From Prolixibacteraceae bacterium (lineage in GTDB: Bacteria > Bacteroidota > Bacteroidia > Bacteroidales > Prolixibacteraceae): 9,735 bases of DNA. The stretch spans positions 1 through 9,735 of the forward strand of contig JAGODU010000149.1 of NCBI GenBank assembly GCA_017998095.1. Direction: 5' to 3'. Positions 6,270 to 9,735 of the stretch are shown here, in pieces. The notes below the pieces were generated by a model, which made no database searches, was not told the DNA's origin, and saw only the letters and a list, made by a program, of their open reading frames with translations. Both the position numbers and the translations under genes were made by a program. Positions within the stretch are counted from its first letter, which is position 1; every line of letters starts with the position of its first letter.

Positions 6270-8730
6270 GGATCAGGAACTTGTATATATAGAAACGCAA
6301 AAGTTTGATTTGATAATTAAGGGAAAGCCGTATCATCCAAAAGCTGAGGTTCTTAACAAATCACAATCAAACTCTAGCATATCAGTTGTTTGCAAAGAGT
6401 CATACAATATTGATATTGCGCATTCTGTGAAGGACTTTTTAGGAGTCAGTTCTGTCAGTAAGAATAAGTCTATCTACAGAACAATCCCACTGTTTTATGA
6501 GAATCAGTACTATGAGTTTATTATTGAAAATAAAGGTGAATGCGAAATCTCATTTTGGCACCAAAATAGTTCAATCAGAGATAGGGTTAATGCAGTTGGA
6601 AGAAATAAGAGAACATTATCAGGGATACTTAATTTTGGAAGTGAAATTGGGTTCTTGGAATTCATTATTATGGTTGATGGAGAATCTTTCCTTGAAATAT
6701 GTATTGAGATATTTCCATCTAAAATTGATTACAATGATGATTATGTTGCTATTCTTAATGATGTTAATAATGAAATATACAACTTGTCATTTGACTTTTT
6801 AAAGAAGACGTATCTTTGGTCTAGTATAAGGGATAATGTGGGAGGAAGCCTTACAGAATTCTTTAGCATTATTAAAATCATTTTTGATAAATTTATCATT
6901 GCTTCTGATACAGTAATAAAGTCACCACATCATGTACTTCAGAAGGAAAATCAGATAGTACCATTCCACAAGTTGAAGAAGACAAATTCGGATACTCTAA
7001 AATGGCTTGCTAAAAGACCTCATAATTTATTAATGATAAATGAAGATTACATACCAATAAAAGCTTTAGCAACTAAGAAGAGTATTTGTTTTGACACTTT
7101 TGAGAATAGATTTATAAAGTATACTCTCAAAGCAGTTGCGAAAAAGCTAGAAGGGGTAAAGGCCAATTATATCAAGCTTGGACGAAAGACAGATGATAAT
7201 GTTATAAAACAATTGGACTCCATGATACGTGAGATTAACAGGAGACTTGAATTTAGCTTCTTAAGGGGGGTAGGGAACTTATATACACTTAATTCTCTAT
7301 CTCTTGTTTTGAATATGGCTGCTGGGTATAAAGATCTGTACAAGTACTATTTAATGCTAATAAAAGGGCTTTCCTTAGATGGAGAGATTTTCAAGGTATC
7401 AATTAAAGACTTGGCAGTATTGTATGAATACTGGTGTTTTATAAAGTTGAATAGCTTATTAAAATCTAAGTATAAACTTATTAAGCAGGATTTAATAAAA
7501 GTAGATAATTCAGGTTTGTTTGTAACCCTAAGCAAAGGTAAGAAGGCCGCTGTAACATATGAAAATCCACAAAACGGTGAAAGGTTCACTATATCATACA
7601 ATTCTCCTATCAACGGGTTGCCTACTGTCCCGCAGAAACCAGATAATATTCTTTCTTTAAAGAAACATAGATCTAAAATAAAGTACGAGTATATTTTTGA
7701 TGCAAAATATAGAATCAATCCTGCCCTTGAAGGGAGTAGTTATAGAGAGGCCTATCAATCACCTGGACCAGAAGAGGATGATATTAATACTATGCATAGA
7801 TACCGTGATGCAATTGTACAGGATTCTATTCAAGGAAATGAATTCGAAAGAACCATGTTTGGCGCATATGTTTTGTTTCCATATAAAGATATTGAGGAAT
7901 ATAAAAACCATAAGTTCTATGAAAGCATAGATAAAGTCAATATTGGAGGGTTACCTTTCCTTCCCAGTGCTACTAAGTTAGTTGAAGAGTTGTTAGAAGA
8001 GCTTATAGAAGATTCTCCCGAAACAGCATTTGAAAGAACTGTACTACCTAAAGGTTCATACGATTATATAAATAGCATTGACTTTACAAACCGGGATGTC
8101 CTTATAGGGGCATTGAGTAAAGCTGAACAGCTTGAAGTATGCTTAAAAAATAAATTCTATCATATACCTTGCAGTGAAATAGCTGAAGCTAGGTTACCCC
8201 TATGGTATGTAGCTCTATACCAGTCGAGCAGCAAGTTTAAGCATAACACTGGAATATACTACTATGGAGAAATAACCTTAGCCGAAAGAGTAAAAAGATC
8301 TGATATAACTGAAATACCAAGCAGCAGAAATATAGATATTCTATATTATAAATTTCATGTAAAGGAATGGAAGAAGCTTGAGACAAATATAAAACCCAAG
8401 GAGTTAAGGATAAGTTCAAGACTTTACACAAATATGTTCTTACTCTTAAATTCAGAGTATATACCGGAGCTATGCATTAAGTCTAAAGAAGAATATAGAC
8501 TCTACATGGAATTGAAGAGATTAAGTAGTAGTATATGTGTTAGTGTAAGCGACGAAGGACAAGATGACTGGAACACCAACATTGTGCTTGAAGGCAGCCG
8601 AGTGTCTGTAGAAGATAATATGATCAAAGTATATAAGGGGCTTAGATATTATGAATATAGACTAGAGGATTTCGCTACAAAGCCGAGGGCAGTAATATCA
8701 CGGATACTACGGTTTTTGAGAGAAGAATGA
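6244..8730 (+). CDS. McrC-like DUF2357 / PD-(D/E)XK nuclease
   Basis: Predicted nuclease partner of the overlapping McrB-like NTPase; 828 residues from the ATG at 6244. The N-terminal half, about 75-330, fits DUF2357, including DTFENRF (284-290). The nuclease core follows: YEYW (394-397) on a helix, Pro466-Asp467, then the strand ending in Asp486-Ala-Lys488, giving PD...DxK, and HRYRD (518-522), which is typical of these McrC-like enzymes. A C-terminal section about 637-712 has LWYVALYQ, IYYYGEI and a basic-aromatic strand. It recalls PUA/EVE-type small-molecule or modified-base reader folds, but this is a pattern judgement only. It is much longer than E. coli McrC (about 350 residues) and resembles the long DUF2357 branch instead. 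The 26-bp overlap with the McrB-like gene and shared ribosome site point to a fixed-ratio complex. All catalytic-type residues appear intact. It would cut DNA when loaded by the NTPase; the trigger is unknown. Confidence 0.87.
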   Translation: MASPLIGYKDQELVYIETQKFDLIIKGKPYHPKAEVLNKSQSNSSISVVCKESYNIDIAHSVKDFLGVSSVSKNKSIYRTIPLFYENQYYEFIIENKGECEISFWHQNSSIRDRVNAVGRNKRTLSGILNFGSEIGFLEFIIMVDGESFLEICIEIFPSKIDYNDDYVAILNDVNNEIYNLSFDFLKKTYLWSSIRDNVGGSLTEFFSIIKIIFDKFIIASDTVIKSPHHVLQKENQIVPFHKLKKTNSDTLKWLAKRPHNLLMINEDYIPIKALATKKSICFDTFENRFIKYTLKAVAKKLEGVKANYIKLGRKTDDNVIKQLDSMIREINRRLEFSFLRGVGNLYTLNSLSLVLNMAAGYKDLYKYYLMLIKGLSLDGEIFKVSIKDLAVLYEYWCFIKLNSLLKSKYKLIKQDLIKVDNSGLFVTLSKGKKAAVTYENPQNGERFTISYNSPINGLPTVPQKPDNILSLKKHRSKIKYEYIFDAKYRINPALEGSSYREAYQSPGPEEDDINTMHRYRDAIVQDSIQGNEFERTMFGAYVLFPYKDIEEYKNHKFYESIDKVNIGGLPFLPSATKLVEELLEELIEDSPETAFERTVLPKGSYDYINSIDFTNRDVLIGALSKAEQLEVCLKNKFYHIPCSEIAEARLPLWYVALYQSSSKFKHNTGIYYYGEITLAERVKRSDITEIPSSRNIDILYYKFHVKEWKKLETNIKPKELRISSRLYTNMFLLLNSEYIPELCIKSKEEYRLYMELKRLSSSICVSVSDEGQDDWNTNIVLEGSRVSVEDNMIKVYKGLRYYEYRLEDFATKPRAVISRILRFLREE

Positions 8731-8767
8731 TATTAAACAGAGCATTGAATAGAATTATAGTACAGGT

Positions 8768-8780
8768 ATACCATTGGTAT
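8768..8780. promoter_or_regulatory. Perfect 13-bp palindrome, candidate operator
   Basis: ATACCA and TGGTAT are exact inverted repeats around a single T. The first arm overlaps a second palindrome, GGTATACC (8766-8773). It sits in the 173-bp spacer after the McrC-like gene and about 60 bases before the candidate promoter of the next gene. It could be a binding site for a repressor or controller protein, but no regulator is encoded in the window. It has no T-run, so it is not a terminator. Confidence 0.35.
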
Positions 8781-8831
8781 CTCATCGAAAATATTATAAG
8801 TCAGTATACACTGTTCGTAGTAAAAAGAGTA

Positions 8832-8860
8832 TTGCATAATTAACAACCGTAAATTATACA
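8832..8860 (+). promoter_or_regulatory. Weak candidate promoter for the small nuclease-like gene
   Basis: TTGCAT (8832-8837) and TATACA (8855-8860) are 17 bases apart, with three and four matches to the two consensus boxes. Transcription would start near 8867, leaving a short leader with the ribosome site at 8891. The match is modest and the gene may also be read from the upstream operon, since no terminator is seen after the McrC-like gene. Confidence 0.3.
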
Positions 8861-8890
8861 TACACGACATTCTTAACGTATAGTGTATAG

Positions 8891-8896
8891 AGGAGG
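8891..8896 (+). promoter_or_regulatory. Ribosome binding site that places the last start at ATG 8904
   Basis: AGGAGG is seven bases before ATG 8904. An in-frame GTG at 8883 would extend the protein by seven residues, but this ribosome site would then lie inside the coding sequence, so the ATG is the likely start. Confidence 0.8.
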
Positions 8897-8903
8897 TTAT
8901 AGT

Positions 8904-9371
8904 ATGATAGTAAATGATTATTCGGCTGAACTTGTGGTAGCAAGTAGATTTGCTGAGGCTGGATGGAATGTATATTTCCCTCATAGAGATAAAGGTTTTG
9001 ATTTCATAGTGTCTAAAGAAGTTGAAGGATATGGGGAGATGATTAGACCTGTCCAGGTGAAGGGGAAATACCCTATGGATGAAAAAGGCGATAAGGCCGT
9101 ATATGGATATGTAGGAAAGCTAACAAAATTACATCCGGAAATGATATTGGCCATACCATATTATAGTGGAACTACTACACTTATTCCAGAGTTCGTTTTT
9201 TATATGCCTATTTCTATGATTAAAGAGTGCTCAAGAGGTTATAAATGCCAACCAGCGAGTTTTCGTAAGGGAAGGCCTGTACCGAGAGAGTATTTCAAGA
9301 AGTTCATGGATAATGAAGGTTTGAAATTAGCTGAAAGGGAAGATTGGAGAGTCATTACAATAGATTACTAA
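8904..9371 (+). CDS. Small stand-alone PD-(D/E)XK nuclease-like protein
   Basis: This 155-residue protein begins with a helix carrying Glu9 (SAELVVASRFAEAGW, 7-21), followed by the strand GFDFIV with Asp33 and then RPVQVKGK with Gln51-x-Lys53. The order E...D...QxK is that of compact PD-(D/E)XK folds such as resolvase-like and homing-type nucleases, where Gln replaces the usual Glu in some families. The rest is unassigned: strands around 65-100, a Tyr/Phe-rich middle, and a basic stretch near 115-125. It has no separate DNA-binding domain. It follows the McrBC-like pair by 173 bp on the same strand and has its own possible promoter and a palindrome in front. It may be a nickase, an inhibitor of the main nuclease, or an independent defence gene. 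Catalytic activity is likely but not certain, because the acidic residue of the second motif is replaced by Gln. Confidence 0.7.
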   Translation: MIVNDYSAELVVASRFAEAGWNVYFPHRDKGFDFIVSKEVEGYGEMIRPVQVKGKYPMDEKGDKAVYGYVGKLTKLHPEMILAIPYYSGTTTLIPEFVFYMPISMIKECSRGYKCQPASFRKGRPVPREYFKKFMDNEGLKLAEREDWRVITIDY

Positions 9372-9652
9372 TCAAATAATTTGTCTATAATCGTTGAAAA
9401 ACCTACATTCATATAGTTAAATAAAATAAAAAAACCATGCTGAAACCACCCTTACCTACCTGCAAACCGCGTAACTGCTAACACAGTCCGAATCTATGAA
9501 TCCCTCTCTCCGTCGCAAGAGAAATTCAGTAGCATTACCTGTATTGAATGTTTTATAATACATGTACCGTTTTATAAGCATTGCCGTAGAATATAAAAAA
9601 TATTTGCTACTTAGAGTATAATTTTAATTGGCAAAATAAATGACAAAATAAA
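9372..9652. other. Non-coding region with a mid-GC patch
   Basis: No gene is seen on either strand. The region is AT-rich except for 9441-9540, where 47 of 100 bases are G or C. That patch is open only for short stretches on the minus strand and gives no credible protein. It may be an eroded repeat or chromosomal sequence resuming after the island. No clear terminator for the last plus-strand gene was found. Confidence 0.4.
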
Positions 9653-9676
9653 GGGAAGAGGCAAAAACCTCTTCCC
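9644..9676 (-). terminator. Rho-independent terminator of a minus-strand gene beyond the right edge
   Basis: GGGAAGAGG (9653-9661) and CCTCTTCCC (9668-9676) form a perfect 9-bp stem with the 6-base loop CAAAAA. On the minus strand the stem is followed by TTTATTTTG, a fair U-tract; on the plus strand it is followed by GTCATAC, with no T-run. It therefore serves a leftward gene. One minus-strand frame entering at 9734 ends at TGA (9710-9708), about 30 bases before the hairpin, and could be the last eight codons of that gene. Confidence 0.8.
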
Positions 9677-9735
9677 GTCATACAAATCAAACTGTAGAAT
9701 GTAATTGTCAAGAAAACATCGACAGGAGTGATTTG

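Noticed and set aside
6497..6802. A 101-codon plus-strand frame inside the McrC-like gene, and another at 7697-7930
   Set aside because: Out-of-frame overlap with conserved coding sequence and low-complexity Leu/Ile-rich translation; no independent start signal.
8805..8889. Distant inverted repeat TATACACT (8805-8812) / AGTGTATA (8882-8889)
   Set aside because: Eight base pairs separated by about 70 bases in AT-rich sequence is within chance expectation.
8733..8984. An 83-codon minus-strand frame across the spacer before the small nuclease gene
   Set aside because: It overlaps the start of a supported gene on the other strand, has a biased composition rich in Tyr, Ile and Ser, and has no recognisable domain.
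144..9527. Shared 10-mer GAATTTCTCT near both ends of the window (144-153 plus; 9518-9527 minus) as island-flanking repeats
   Set aside because: The match is short, inverted and does not extend on either side, so it does not support a duplicated attachment or target site.
9704..9711. Minus-strand TTGACA at 9711-9706 as a promoter
   Set aside because: No suitable -10 box at 16-18 bases, and a terminator for minus-strand transcription follows immediately.

Overview
The window is AT-rich (GC roughly one third). It has strong GGAGG-type Shine-Dalgarno sites, a TTG-initiated gene and Rho-independent terminators. This suggests a low-GC Gram-positive bacterium of the Bacillus/Paenibacillus kind; the genus is a guess. 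All five clear genes lie on the plus strand and look like an intact defence island. No transposase, integrase, CRISPR array or complete RNA gene was found.

Layout: (1) 1-533 is non-coding. It opens with a tRNA T-arm-like 13-mer, a nested hairpin and a patch of about 70% GC, then becomes very AT-rich and carries a good sigma-A-type promoter about 110 bp before the first gene. (2) 534-3661 holds a D12-class (Dam-like) adenine methyltransferase whose stop overlaps, as ATGA, the start of a 769-residue protein. That protein joins an N-terminal PD-(D/E)XK nuclease-like domain to a DGQHR domain. (3) 3662-4025 is a gap with an intrinsic terminator and an AT-rich leader. (4) 4026-8730 holds a McrBC-like pair: an AAA+ NTPase with a DUF3578-type domain, and an overlapping DUF2357/PD-(D/E)XK nuclease. 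(5) 8904-9371 holds a small stand-alone PD-(D/E)XK-like protein after a 173-bp spacer that carries a perfect palindrome. (6) 9372-9735 is non-coding, ending in a terminator for a minus-strand gene beyond the right edge.

How the genes may work together (inference): the methyltransferase would mark self DNA. The McrB-like motor and McrC-like nuclease would form the NTP-driven cleavage complex. The DGQHR-nuclease fusion and the small nuclease would be extra effectors, sensors or regulators. N6-adenine methylation paired with a McrBC-like restriction module has a precedent in lactococcal LlaI. I do not recognise the DGQHR fusion, three separate PD-(D/E)XK proteins and McrBC together as a named system. 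It is unproven that the two operons form one system rather than two neighbouring ones.
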